From contig NZ_CP186274.1 of the NCBI RefSeq assembly GCF_049331405.1, forward strand, positions 1,736,001-1,800,000: a DNA stretch of 64,000 nt, read 5' to 3'. Origin of the DNA: PoT sp049331405 (GTDB taxonomy: Bacteria > Planctomycetota > Planctomycetia > Isosphaerales > Isosphaeraceae). Both the position numbers and the translations under genes were made by a program. Under the pieces are notes generated by a model that ran no database searches, was not told where the DNA came from, and saw only the letters and a program-made list of their open reading frames with translations. Of the stretch, positions 9,607 through 18,309 are shown piece after piece; within the stretch, counting starts at the first letter, position 1; each line of letters opens with the position of its first letter.

Positions 9607-11069
9607 GAATGTATATGTCATGCTGCCAGGCTGAGCAGCCTGGCAGCGACGGCCTGAATCTCCTCCTCGGTGGCCCCCGGGCGTAGAACCGCGCGGATTT
9701 CCTCGCCCAGCAGCGCATGACGCCACGCCCGGCGGCTTATCCGCGTGGCTCGGGCGACGCGACGGGCTGTCCCACGGCGAGGCCGAGCGGTCTACCAACT
9801 CCCCATCCTCCCTCGACCACGCCCACGCCTCGGTCAGGGTGAACGTCCACAGGCAGATGTGGAACGACCCGACGTTCGCACGGATCAACCGCACCTGCTG
9901 TTGCCCGGCCCCGACGACCTGCTTGCAGTCGCGGAAGGCGATCTCCAGGCTGAAGCGATCGGCCACCATCCCCAGGATCTCCGCCACGCTCGCCCGCGTG
10001 TCGGTGCAGAAGTACGCCCTCCATCCCTTCGGCTCGTCCACCAGGACCACCCGGATCGCGCCCCCGGCCGGCCTCCAGGTCGCCGTGAACGTCTTGTAGC
10101 GCTTGACCACATCTTCCCCGTAGAGCTCGAACGTGCCGGTGGACCAGCCACGACGCTGGCCGGCCCGCTTGGCCAGGTCGATCGCATCCGGGCCGTAGGT
10201 CGGGGCCGGGCCGCGTCGGCCCGGCGGCTTCGGCCCGGGCAGGGTCCGCAGGGCCGCATCCCTGCGGAGCCGGCTCACGACCGTCATACCCAGGGACTTC
10301 GCCGGCTTGAGGAACCCCTCTTGGCATAGGCTCCGTCGGCAACCACCCAGATCGGCAGGCCCAGCAGGTCGAGCCAGGACTGGGCCCATCGGAGCAGCTC
10401 GACGGCCATCTGCAGCTTGGTGCGGAACTCGGGCCGGTGCCGGGGGTCGATGGCCGGCAGGTCCGCCTTGCGGACGTAGAGTCGGGACAGCAGGGGCAGG
10501 GCCACGACGCCCCTGGCCGGGTGCGTCGCCAGGAGCCCGAGTACGACGAAGACGTGGCCGTAGACGTAGGGGGAGCCGGCCGGGCCGGGGTGGGGTTGTG
10601 ATGGACGCCGGCCCCCTGGACGTGCGGGCCGTGCCGCTTCGTCGGGGTGTCATCCAGGGCGAGGACCAGCCGGGTGGACCCCGGAGCAGCGGCCTGACCG
10701 CCGCGATGAGCAGGCGTGCGGCGATGCGATCGGCCTCCTTGCCGGCGGCGGCCGCGGCGGTGTAGCAGGAGCGGAACTCGTCGCCGAGGCCGGCGGCGCG
10801 GATCCAGGCGGTGACGGTGCGTCGGCCGCGGGCGAGGACGGCGCCGAGGAGCAGGAGCGCGAGCCTCGGTGCGGTCCGGCGATCGAGGACGTCGGCGAGC
10901 CATGCGAACCACTGGCAAGGGGCGGGCGTCGGATGCGAGGATGTCATGGGGGCCGGCTCCGCTCGGGGTGTCAGGCAGTGTGGTAACCGCCATCGTCCCG
11001 CCCGGGCCGGCCCCCGTCTACTCGCCACATCTCAACCCTACGCATACTTCAAGTCGCGGAAAGTACAGT
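9591..11069 (-). mobile_element. 1479-bp insertion sequence with DDE transposase
   Basis: The element has 16-bp terminal inverted repeats that differ at one base: ACTGTACTTTCCGTGA at 9591-9606 and its reverse complement form at 11054-11069. It is flanked by a perfect 5-bp direct repeat GTGAC (9586-9590 and 11070-11074). It carries one minus-strand transposase. The preserved target duplication and exact restoration of the host reading frame point to recent insertion. The transposase is DDE type (IS4/IS701-like superfamily); I do not assign a family because the 5-bp duplication is not typical of IS701. Confidence 0.9.
9618..10947 (-). pseudogene. DDE transposase, four apparent frameshifts
   Basis: Starts at ATG 10947 (MTSSHPTPAPCQWFAWLADV) and should end at TGA 9618-9620 (ending RLLSLAA). 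Three DDE landmarks are visible: LALDDTPTKRHGP, WVVADGAYAKR and SLEIAFRDCKQ. They lie in different frames. Conceptual repair needs one missing base at each of three G/C runs (10679-10682, 10587-10590, 10315-10318) and removal of one base near 9736. After repair the length is 1332 bp, exactly 444 codons, which supports the reconstruction. Either the transposase is dead or the run lengths are sequencing errors; a 511-codon open frame across the region is a coincidental mixture. Confidence 0.75.
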
Positions 11070-11074
11070 GTGAC
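11054..11074. repeat. Right IS end: inverted repeat plus GTGAC target repeat
   Basis: TCGCGGAAAGTACAGT at 11054-11069 is the right inverted repeat, 15 of 16 matching the left end in reverse complement; GTGAC at 11070-11074 is the second copy of the target duplication. Confidence 0.85.
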
Positions 11075-12144
11075 AGCCACGACGGGTTGTTCGGCCCCGA
11101 ACGACAAGGTCAATGCCTCGGTCATTCTTCAGACCAAGGACGCAACACCCGTAACCGTGGCGAACTGCACCACGACCGGGCAACTGATATCGGTCACACG
11201 CACTGCGACAGGTTCAGGTTATACCGACGGGACAGGCTATGCTCTCGGCATCTCCGGCGGGGGCGGCTCAGGCGCGACAGGCACGTTCGATGTCGTCGCG
11301 GGCCGAGTGACCAATATTCAGGTGACTAATGGGGGATCAGGATACACGTCGAATCCGACAATCAGTTTCCCAGGAGCCGGAGGAGCCAATGCCGCCGCGT
11401 CGGCGTCGACCTCCAGCCGATGCTGCTTGAATAGTATCCCGGTGGGAACCTACACGCTCTCCGTCGGGATCCCTGGCTCGACGAAGACCCAGGACGTCAC
11501 GATCCTGTGCAAGCAGACGACGAACGCGACGACGAGTTTCGCCTCGCCGTCTCCGGGCGTGGGCACGCTCTGCGCCACTTATTTCAAGTGCGCCTCTGCA
11601 GTGGGTGGGCAGCAGATCGTACCAGGTACCGGCTCGGTGACGTTCTCGGGTCCCGGCGGCATCGTCGCATCCGGGTCGTTCGACGGGGCGGGGAAATTCT
11701 GTGCGGTCGTGGCGGCCGGAACCTACACAATCATGATTACGGGGTCGACGGGGGCCACGTTCAGCAAGACGACCAGCGTTTCCGCATGCTCGTCGGGTGG
11801 ATGGAACTTGGTCACGATCGACCAATTTTGCGCCGCGGTCCTAATCCAGACTGATCCGCATACCCTGGGTTGCACAGGTCATGTCACAGTCTCCTATGAC
11901 GATGGGACCTTCCTCGGAGAATGCGACATCACACTTACCGAAGAAGTTTTTGCGCAAGGGGTTTGCTGCATCGACATCCCCGAGACACCGATGCCGAACT
12001 TCGCGAAGAATTTCGTCGTTCAGGTCGACTTCCCCGAGTATTCGACCGGGCCCAACACTTTCAACATGCTCCAATGCTACCCCGAGACCGACGCCGCGCT
12101 CTTCATTCTCGGCGACTGGGCAATACCTCTTTGCTGAGGCATCA

Positions 12145-12438
12145 ATGACAGAGACCTTGCCGAACCGACCTACTGTTGTGTTCCCGCCCGAAACCTGGGA
12201 GCGACGCTACGGCGAGGAGAGGGAAACGATCTTTGTCCCGATCGCGGCCACCGCGCAGGCTCGCAACCTCTTGGCCGAGCGATTGGCATTAGTCAACGCG
12301 TGCGACTATCGCACTGATTCTCTCAAGGAATGCTCATGCAAGGGGCGGAAACACTGCGGACTCGGCCGGGGACAATTTCCGGCCGAGCCCTGGGCAGTGA
12401 CGTTGGCGGATTGCTTGCGATGCGTCGAGGCGGAATAG
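12145..12438 (+). CDS. Small cysteine-containing protein ending the tail operon
   Basis: A 97-aa protein starting at ATG 12145, 7 bp after the fibre-like gene. The C-terminal third holds five cysteines (ECSCKGRKHCGLG and DCLRC), suggesting a small metal-binding or disulfide module; the N-terminal part is a plain helical segment. The upstream open frame belongs to the fibre-like gene region and is not used. It stops one base before the stop of the convergent pseudopilin gene, so no intergenic terminator exists here. Function unknown; a fibre-assembly or adaptor role would fit its place. Confidence 0.6.
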   Translation: MTETLPNRPTVVFPPETWERRYGEERETIFVPIAATAQARNLLAERLALVNACDYRTDSLKECSCKGRKHCGLGRGQFPAEPWAVTLADCLRCVEAE

Positions 12439-12439
12439 G

Positions 12440-14014
12440 CTATTTAGCTGACTGCATGCCGAGTTGGGCATCAAGGAACGGCGCCATCGCGTTGAACGGC
12501 AACGTCCCAGACGCATCGAAATTCTCGATGGTATCGCTGGTGATAAGTCCACTCTTCAGGAAGACCGAGATGAGTCGCCTGTCGCCGGTGAGCTTTAACC
12601 CAGAGGTGTCGCCTGCGGCCGGGTAGCTCGGCGACCCAGCGGGCATCGGGAGTGTGTACGGGACATTTGAGTTCACCGTTGGCGAAAAGACGTCAGTGCT
12701 CGAAGTCAACCAGAGATGATAGAAAGGTTCGCTGAACGCGGTGGGCGTCGAGTAGATCGTCTGCGGGAGGACCTGGCCATCGGCGTTGACCATGAAGTCC
12801 ACGTAAAGCGAATAGGGATCGACGTGGAACCGCGATCGCTCCTGCGTGGTGTTCCACGTGGTCGCGTCGATGACGATGCCGCCTGGGATTTTGGTCTCGC
12901 GAGCACCGCGGGTCGGCACGGGCCTCCGCTTGATGGTGTAGGCGAGGTCTTGCGTCGCTTTCTGGCTATTAAGTCCAACCCACGTGAAGGACGGAGTATC
13001 GGTGGACATGCCGTCGGGATCGGCGAGGATCACGTTCTCCAGGGTCCCCTTCCACTTTTCGGACTCCCACTCGCTGATATTCGGCGAGGTTCCGGAGACG
13101 ACCTGATCGGCGACGGTATCCGGGACGATGTTGTAATCCTGGTTGAATCCATCGAAGCCTTCGTCGATGTATCCGTCGCCATCGTCGTCGGTGCCATTCA
13201 CCAGGAATAGGAATTCCGGGTTATGGGTGCCCATCTTGTTGCCACCTGCTAATGTGTCGTAATATGTGCGAGCGACGGGGGGGGCCGTCCCGGGAGGGCC
13301 GATATTGACGAAGAGCTCGGGGTTCTGGCCGTTAACCGTGATCGGATTGACGGTGCATGGCCCGACTACCGTGTAAGAAATGCCGGAGTTATTGATCTTC
13401 AGCTTGTCGCCGATCCGGATGTTCCAATACCACGAGGTCGGCGAATTGGGGATCGCGGTCGTGCCCACCAAGTAGCCGCCTACGTAGGGCGCTTCCTCGA
13501 TCATCAGAACTTGCTGGAGGCCTGAGTTCTGATCCGGATAAGGATAGTAGCCATTGTTCACGTTGGGGTAGATGGTCGGGAAAGTACCAGGGGGCGTAAC
13601 GCCGCCACCAAGCATCGGGGCAATCGAAACCTTGCCTTCCGCGTAATCCGCCGCCGGCTCAATCTCGATCATGCGGTCGTAGGCGAGCTGCTGCGTCCCG
13701 GGGGCGCTGCCGCTGCCCATCGCTGGTAAGGTCAGTGTCACTGAGGGGAGTAGTCGAACCCCGCTAGGCTGGTTGGTCCGGATCGCCCTGTCGCCCGCGC
13801 CAACGAAAGCCGCTTGCACGATGCGGGCCGCTTCCGTGATCTTGTTCTGGTTTACCGAGTTCACGACGGTCGGGATGGTGGCCACCGTCAAGAGGAGGAT
13901 GATCGCTATCACGACCAGAAGTTCAACGAGTGTGAATCCCCTTCGCTTCCTTAACTTGCCGATCGGAGAACGCCTCGTTTCAGTCGCATTGGATCTCGCG
14001 GATCGATTTGTCAT
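12440..14014 (-). CDS. Large pseudopilin-like protein (prepilin N-terminus)
   Basis: A 524-aa protein. Residues about 25-48 are a class III/type II prepilin signal (RRGFTLVELLVVIAI followed by a hydrophobic helix), which prepilin peptidase would cut after the glycine. The remainder is a large beta-rich Gly/Pro/Asn-rich domain, much longer than the 100-170 aa of ordinary pseudopilins, as is common in planctomycetes. It contains acidic turns DDDGDGYIDEGFDG (about residues 275-290) that look like a calcium-binding loop. I chose ATG 14014 over TTG 14032 because a GGAG ribosome site precedes it. It is the third gene of a minus-strand unit starting at 16035. Confidence 0.8.
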   Translation of the reverse strand: MTNRSARSNATETRRSPIGKLRKRRGFTLVELLVVIAIILLLTVATIPTVVNSVNQNKITEAARIVQAAFVGAGDRAIRTNQPSGVRLLPSVTLTLPAMGSGSAPGTQQLAYDRMIEIEPAADYAEGKVSIAPMLGGGVTPPGTFPTIYPNVNNGYYPYPDQNSGLQQVLMIEEAPYVGGYLVGTTAIPNSPTSWYWNIRIGDKLKINNSGISYTVVGPCTVNPITVNGQNPELFVNIGPPGTAPPVARTYYDTLAGGNKMGTHNPEFLFLVNGTDDDGDGYIDEGFDGFNQDYNIVPDTVADQVVSGTSPNISEWESEKWKGTLENVILADPDGMSTDTPSFTWVGLNSQKATQDLAYTIKRRPVPTRGARETKIPGGIVIDATTWNTTQERSRFHVDPYSLYVDFMVNADGQVLPQTIYSTPTAFSEPFYHLWLTSSTDVFSPTVNSNVPYTLPMPAGSPSYPAAGDTSGLKLTGDRRLISVFLKSGLITSDTIENFDASGTLPFNAMAPFLDAQLGMQSAK

Positions 14015-14025
14015 TCTCGGTCTCC
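14011..14025 (-). promoter_or_regulatory. Ribosome binding site shared with the 17574 gene
   Basis: GGAGACCGAGAATGA, reading on the minus strand, includes the SD-like GGAG and the start codon. The same 15 bases occur at the start of the other pseudopilin gene (17571-17585), which supports ATG 14014 as the true start. Confidence 0.6.
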
Positions 14026-14116
14026 GGGCCAAGCCGCTCCCACAGGAAGTCTATGCATATTTCCAGTGTCGGCCACGATAATCGATCTCGAAGTATTAGC
14101 ATTTGGCCTTTATGGC

Positions 14117-15790
14117 CTATCTGGACACTGCTGAGATCGGGGCGTTCTCGTTTAGGTTGGCGATGTCGTCGCTTGCGGCCTGCTCAATGAACGTCGTGGT
14201 GTCGTTCCGGTAGCCAGCTCCAGTCGGAGCAAAATAGGGACTAGGACGATTGGGGTCGAGTCTCCCTGCCGCGCCCTCGATGTTGAGGAGATTGCCCGAG
14301 GTTACCGGCAGTGCGGTTTTCCCAGTTAAGTCGCGAAACTTGAACTTGACGGTGGTACCGTCAGGCAGGGGGATATCCGTACGATCCTCCATGGTATAGT
14401 AGTTCGTGTTTAGCATCCCCACGCCCGGGATCCCGTCGGGTCCGCCCGAGAGGATCAGCGGCCTGGAGTAGTAGGCCCTTCTCGGATGTAGGTTGGATGC
14501 CGAACGATCCCAGAAGAACGTCGGATTTCCCCCAGTCTCGGAGGCGGCCAGCGGCTCCAGCAATAACGGGCCGAAGTAATTCATGAACAGGGCCGCGTTC
14601 TCGCTATAAGGTGTCGACGCGTTGGCTCCCGACGGGCCGTAGTTGATCCCCATGCCGCCGGCGGCTTTGCCGAGCCACCAGGCTGGCGCCATCAGGGTAT
14701 TGTTCGGGTCGAGCGGATTGATTTCTCGTGTATCGTAGACCGAGTCGTAGGGCCCGGGGGAGTTCTTGGCGGCCACGAACTCCTGGATCTTGGTCGAGTC
14801 AGGATAGCCCTTGATCGTGTCGCACTTGTAGAGGATCGGCCAGCGGAAGAACTGGAGCGGGTGCCCCCATGCGTCGACGAACTCGGGCAGGCCGTCGTTG
14901 TCCGTGTCCTGGACTTCCTTGTTCGTGAAGTCGTCCTTGTTGAGCGAGCTGCCCAGCGCCCCACCTGCCTCGACCAAGATTGCGTAGAGCATCTCGGCAC
15001 GAGCGGTCTCCGGATGGAGCCTGTGGTTGGCTATGCGGGTGACGATCAGGGCCTGGTCGGCGGCCGAAAGGCCGGTGACCCCTTCGTGCCAATCGTCGGT
15101 GACGCCATCGTGGTTATTGTCGATCCCGTCGTAGCCCTGCGGCGCATATCCGAGGTTCTTGTAGATCGCCCCGGCAACCTCGAAGGCCGCCCCGTAGGCA
15201 CCTGTTTGCGGTACCGCTGGGTGATTCACGAGGCCGGACACGCTGGGCAGGTCGCAGCCCAGGGGCAATTCGAAGTTGGTGCTGTTAGGCCGCCTAAGGG
15301 CATTTGCGCAGAAGGTGAAAGGGTAGCTTGCCGTTCCCCCTGGTGTCGTACCCGAGGTGATGGAAAACGAGTCGGGCAATTGCGCTTTGATGTAATCGAA
15401 CATCGCGATGCTTTGCGCCCGGGCCTCGCTAAGCATGTAGTAACTTTTTGACTGGGACGGATCCCAGAATGGCCAAATCGGATAGGCCGCCGGGACGAAG
15501 ATCTTCGTCGGGTCGATGTATGGCGCTTCGTTATACTGCCAGACCCCATCCGAGCCGAGGTAGATCGCGGCGAGTTGGCGGTGGTAATACGTCGGCGTAA
15601 CGCGCTGGGTCATGAGGGCGTCGAGGCGGTCGGACATCGCGGCGTCGAGCTTGGTGATCAGGGACTGAGTCGCGGCCCGTTCGGCGGATCGGGAGGCACC
15701 CAGGAAGGCCTGGAGGATGAAGGCGAGCAGGATGCCAATGATGGACATCACGACAAGCAATTCAATGAGCGTGAACCCTTTGCGTCTCAT
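14117..15790 (-). CDS. Large pseudopilin-like protein (prepilin N-terminus)
   Basis: A 557-aa protein starting at ATG 15790, which directly opens the prepilin leader MRRKGFTLIELLVVMSIIGI; the longer open frame to 15862 adds only a non-leader stretch and is rejected. After the transmembrane helix comes a helical stalk (AERAATQSLITKLDAAMSDR) and a long beta-rich domain with calcium-loop-like motifs DNNHDGVTDD and DTDNDGLPE (about residues 225-320). Its ATG overlaps the stop of the gene before it (ATGA). With its neighbours it probably forms a type II secretion/pilus-like surface machine component; the exact role is unknown. Confidence 0.8.
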   Translation of the reverse strand: MRRKGFTLIELLVVMSIIGILLAFILQAFLGASRSAERAATQSLITKLDAAMSDRLDALMTQRVTPTYYHRQLAAIYLGSDGVWQYNEAPYIDPTKIFVPAAYPIWPFWDPSQSKSYYMLSEARAQSIAMFDYIKAQLPDSFSITSGTTPGGTASYPFTFCANALRRPNSTNFELPLGCDLPSVSGLVNHPAVPQTGAYGAAFEVAGAIYKNLGYAPQGYDGIDNNHDGVTDDWHEGVTGLSAADQALIVTRIANHRLHPETARAEMLYAILVEAGGALGSSLNKDDFTNKEVQDTDNDGLPEFVDAWGHPLQFFRWPILYKCDTIKGYPDSTKIQEFVAAKNSPGPYDSVYDTREINPLDPNNTLMAPAWWLGKAAGGMGINYGPSGANASTPYSENAALFMNYFGPLLLEPLAASETGGNPTFFWDRSASNLHPRRAYYSRPLILSGGPDGIPGVGMLNTNYYTMEDRTDIPLPDGTTVKFKFRDLTGKTALPVTSGNLLNIEGAAGRLDPNRPSPYFAPTGAGYRNDTTTFIEQAASDDIANLNENAPISAVSR

Positions 15791-16035
15791 TGGCTGTTCC
15801 TTTGAAGGCCCGACGTGATCCGCAGGTAGGTCTTTGAACCGTAGGTATGACGATCGAGCCAAAGCAGGGCGGCGGCAACTCGCCCGTTGCGCGGCGGCCC
15901 GTGCTCGGCGACGTATTTGGCGACGGACAAATGGAAGAAGACTAGGCCGACTGCGATGAAGCTCGACAGCACGAGGTAGTCGATGAAGCTGCCTCGCTTG
16001 CCGTCGACGAACGGGATCCGCGATTCCTTGGCCAC
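15787..16035 (-). CDS. Small membrane protein, first gene of pseudopilin unit
   Basis: An 82-aa protein with one predicted membrane helix at about residues 20-42 (DYLVLSSFIAVGLVFFHLSV) and a basic C-terminus. The first 20 residues are polar (MAKESRIPFVDGKRGSFIDY). It has no prepilin motif. Its TGA overlaps the start of the next pseudopilin gene by ATGA, so translation is likely coupled. It may anchor or assist the pseudopilins. No family recognised. Confidence 0.65.
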   Translation of the reverse strand: MAKESRIPFVDGKRGSFIDYLVLSSFIAVGLVFFHLSVAKYVAEHGPPRNGRVAAALLWLDRHTYGSKTYLRITSGLQRNSQ

Positions 16036-16054
16036 GGATGCCTCCGCCGGAAAC

Positions 16055-16189
16055 TTAGACGCCTCGCACCGGGTCGTGACTCCCTTCGCGAGGCGAATTT
16101 CCCCGAAGGAATCGAGGTGTTCCGAATTTGTGCGGTCACGAGCGCACCGTGGCTCAAAGAGTTACGTTAGGGTAGCTCATTTGTGACGC
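16055..16189 (-). promoter_or_regulatory. Conserved upstream region of pseudopilin unit 1
   Basis: This stretch upstream of the 16035 gene matches 17790-17940, upstream of the second pseudopilin unit. The best blocks are TTAGACGCCTCG (16055-16066) with the following TGACTCCC/CGCGAGG words, and a 44-bp block at 16146-16189 that aligns without gaps to 17896-17939. The sharing suggests a common promoter/regulator or a duplicated transcription unit. I could not fix -35 and -10 boxes. Confidence 0.5.
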
Positions 16190-16268
16190 TTCGGCAAGTT
16201 AAGCGGACGGGCGAGAGGCGGGTTTTGAGCCCGAGGCTTTCACGCTCATGTCAGGGGGAGAAACGCCG

Positions 16269-16299
16269 GGCCCGGTCGGGGATGTTTCCCGACCGGGCC
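16269..16299 (-). terminator. Hairpin after the 16360 pseudopilin gene
   Basis: A perfect 12-bp stem, GGCCCGGTCGGG / CCCGACCGGGCC, with a 7-base loop, 60 bp past the stop of the minus-strand gene 16360-17574. No strong T run follows, so it may act as a weak or factor-aided terminator or an mRNA 3' end. Confidence 0.6.
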
Positions 16300-16359
16300 T
16301 TGGTTCGTTACGTCCACGAGGTGCCCACTCGGCATCTCGATCGACCCCGAGGCGAGCGG

Positions 16360-17574
16360 TCAGTCGAGCTTGCCGGTCGAGAAGTTGGTGAGGTTGTCGG
16401 CCTCACGCTGTCGCACTTGCATGTCGAGGGTGACGCCGGTCACATCGGAATTCGCCTCGACGGTCTGGAACGTGTTGGGGCCCACGCCGCTCATCCAGGG
16501 GACCCGGCTCCCGTTGGACTTCCCGGAGATGTACTGGCCGCCGATCCCGTACAGGCGGTCGAAGCCGGGGGAGATGATCTGGAACGAGTTCGGGTTCTGC
16601 CAGACTCGCGTCTTGCCGATCGACGTGTCGAGGTGGCCGGTCCCGAGGGTCGGGACGGGGACGTCGTTGACGTACGGATTCGGCGGCGCGGAGGCGATGA
16701 CGTTGTTGGTCCCCGTGATCGCCGTGTTCGTGGCGAAGTTGTTCGTCATGAACGCGCCGATCAGGTTCGTATTATTGGCATCCGTCTCGGCCACGAACGA
16801 GCCCGCGGTCACGATATTGTAGTCATCCGGGTCGTAGCCGCTGCCCGCGTAGGCAGAGAAGTAGGCATAGAAGGGGGGCGGCAGCGTGATATCGCCCGCC
16901 GGCAGTGAGTCGACGTAACCGGGGATGCCGTGGTCATTCGCGGGATCCGCCACCAGCCTGGAGTTGTTGAATTCGAAGAGCGGCTGGGAGCGGTTCGAGG
17001 ACGCATCCGAATTCTTGAATGGGTTCTGGGGCGACTTGGCGAACCCCGTCATGCCGTATCCGGCCACTCCGCCGCTGTTGGTGTGCTGGGGGATGCCGCC
17101 GAGGAAGAAGACGAGACATTGGTGCCCCGAGAGGATGTAGGACGACCCGTCGGGAGTGCCACCAGTGCCGTTGAAGTCGTAGAAGCTTCCATTCGGCGCA
17201 TTCGCAGCGAAGACCGGACCCGAGGTCGAGAAGACGGCCCGGGGGAACACCTTGCGGAAGAACGCCAGCGTCCGGGTCTCGAGCCCCGTATTCGTGGAGT
17301 AGTCTCCCCGCTCATTCAGGATGATCCGGCTGGGCGGGAAGTCCCCATACTGGGACTTGAAGTCGTTCAGGGCTTGGGAGAGGGAGTTGATCTCGGCGAT
17401 GGAGGCGGCTTCCTGGGCGGTGCGGCGGGCGGCGTTGATCGCCGGGAGCAAGAGGGCCGCCAGCAAGGCCAGCACGATGATGACGACCAGCAGTTCGACC
17501 AGCGTGAAACCGCGGGGGGCGGTTGGGTTCCGCCGTCTCGAACCCTTGGCGGAACTCCCGGATCTTCCGATCAT
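16360..17574 (-). CDS. Large pseudopilin-like protein (prepilin N-terminus)
   Basis: A 404-aa protein starting at ATG 17574, preceded by GGAG. Residues 21-47 carry the prepilin leader and membrane helix (PRGFTLVELLVVIIVLAL), followed by a helical stalk (AQEAASIAEINSLSQALND) and a beta-rich Asn/Gly/Ser domain. An open frame continues upstream to 18084 but has no start with a ribosome site and covers the conserved upstream region, so it is rejected. It forms its own transcription unit on the minus strand, with an upstream region matching that of the neighbouring three-gene unit. Confidence 0.8.
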   Translation of the reverse strand: MIGRSGSSAKGSRRRNPTAPRGFTLVELLVVIIVLALLAALLLPAINAARRTAQEAASIAEINSLSQALNDFKSQYGDFPPSRIILNERGDYSTNTGLETRTLAFFRKVFPRAVFSTSGPVFAANAPNGSFYDFNGTGGTPDGSSYILSGHQCLVFFLGGIPQHTNSGGVAGYGMTGFAKSPQNPFKNSDASSNRSQPLFEFNNSRLVADPANDHGIPGYVDSLPAGDITLPPPFYAYFSAYAGSGYDPDDYNIVTAGSFVAETDANNTNLIGAFMTNNFATNTAITGTNNVIASAPPNPYVNDVPVPTLGTGHLDTSIGKTRVWQNPNSFQIISPGFDRLYGIGGQYISGKSNGSRVPWMSGVGPNTFQTVEANSDVTGVTLDMQVRQREADNLTNFSTGKLD

Positions 17575-17585
17575 TCTCGGTCTCC
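17571..17585 (-). promoter_or_regulatory. Ribosome binding site and start, copy of 14011-14025
   Basis: GGAGACCGAGAATGA on the minus strand, identical to the start region of the 14014 gene. It fixes the start of the 404-aa pseudopilin. Confidence 0.6.
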
Positions 17586-17789
17586 AGTCCGAAGATGGTG
17601 CGTGCGGAGTCGACGGTTTCTGATCACGATGCTCGCCGAGGGCCGGGCCTGAGTCTTCCCACGGCTGGCTATCAGTTCGAGCAGGCGGAAGGGAACAGTG
17701 GAAGCATGCGACGTTGACCGGATCGAGCTGCCGAGTGGGCAAGGCTGCATTCGCCCCAGGCAGCGGCCACGGCCGAGGCACCCCGATCG

Positions 17790-17940
17790 TTAGACGCCTC
17801 GACGACGGGCCTTGACTCCCGACGCGAGGTGGATTGTCCCGAATTTTGTCATTGGCTTTGGGGGCGTTCGCGATCGTTCCGGTGCCGTCGCGAAGACCGT
17901 GGCTCTTTGAATTACGACAGCATAACCCATTCGTGACGCC
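17790..17940 (-). promoter_or_regulatory. Conserved upstream region of pseudopilin unit 2
   Basis: Counterpart of 16055-16189. Shared words include TTAGACGCCTCG (17790-17801), TTGACTCCC (17812-17820) and the block starting ACCGTGGCTC (17896-17905). A leader of about 215 bp (17575-17789) separates it from the start codon; nothing else was recognised in that leader. Confidence 0.5.
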
Positions 17941-18255
17941 GCGTCCATTCTTGCCCAGATTGACACAGGGCCTGTTCAGCAGGACACTTCGGGCAACGAA
18001 TCCGTTCCCCATAGGCTTGCCGTTGAGTGAATTCGGCCTCGGGCCGGATCTCGGGCCGCCCGGCCTCGAGGCTCCGAACATCACGCAGATCCGGGGGCAG
18101 GGTTGCCGGGGCCGGCGTCGAGCCGGTCATCTCGGGGGAGTTGGGGAGGCGGGGGCGTGATGGGCTGTCCGACCGCGTGCGTCGTCGAGCCTCGCCCGAG
18201 GGAGGTCTCGCTCGACGATCCTGTGTGCGAGAGGGAGTCGAGAGTCTCTGAATGC

Positions 18256-18292
18256 GCCGAGCCTTCATCCGAGGGGCTCGGCGTCCTTTTTT
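18256..18292 (+). terminator. Intrinsic terminator, plus strand
   Basis: Stem GCCGAGCC (18256-18263) / GGCTCGGC (18275-18282) followed by GTCC and six T residues. It points to a plus-strand transcript ending here, but 17941-18255 holds no convincing plus-strand gene, so a small RNA or short peptide transcript is possible. It also lies just past the 3' end of the minus-strand gene 18310-18765. Confidence 0.65.
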
Positions 18293-18309
18293 GCGCCGGC
18301 CCTTCGGAC

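Larger units (their letters stand above)
9523..12137 (+). pseudogene. Cysteine-rich tail-fibre-like gene interrupted by an IS
   Basis: The gene starts at ATG 9523 (MAIKRSPGCNCCECSEGGSL) and stops prematurely inside the insertion sequence at 9604-9606. Removing 9591-11069 and one copy of the GTGAC duplication joins the first 22 codons in frame to TATTGCSAPNDKVNASVI and continues to TGA at 12135-12137, giving a protein of about 377 aa. The body has the phage-fibre motif GSGYT twice with Gly/Ala-rich stretches between, plus many cysteines. The downstream half keeps a long open frame fused to IS sequence, so an internal product might still be made. It is the penultimate gene of the tail operon, as receptor-binding proteins often are. 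Confidence 0.75.

Noticed and set aside
9493..11028. A 511-codon minus-strand frame across the first IS
   Set aside because: Only part of it matches the transposase; the true protein changes frame four times and ends at 9618.
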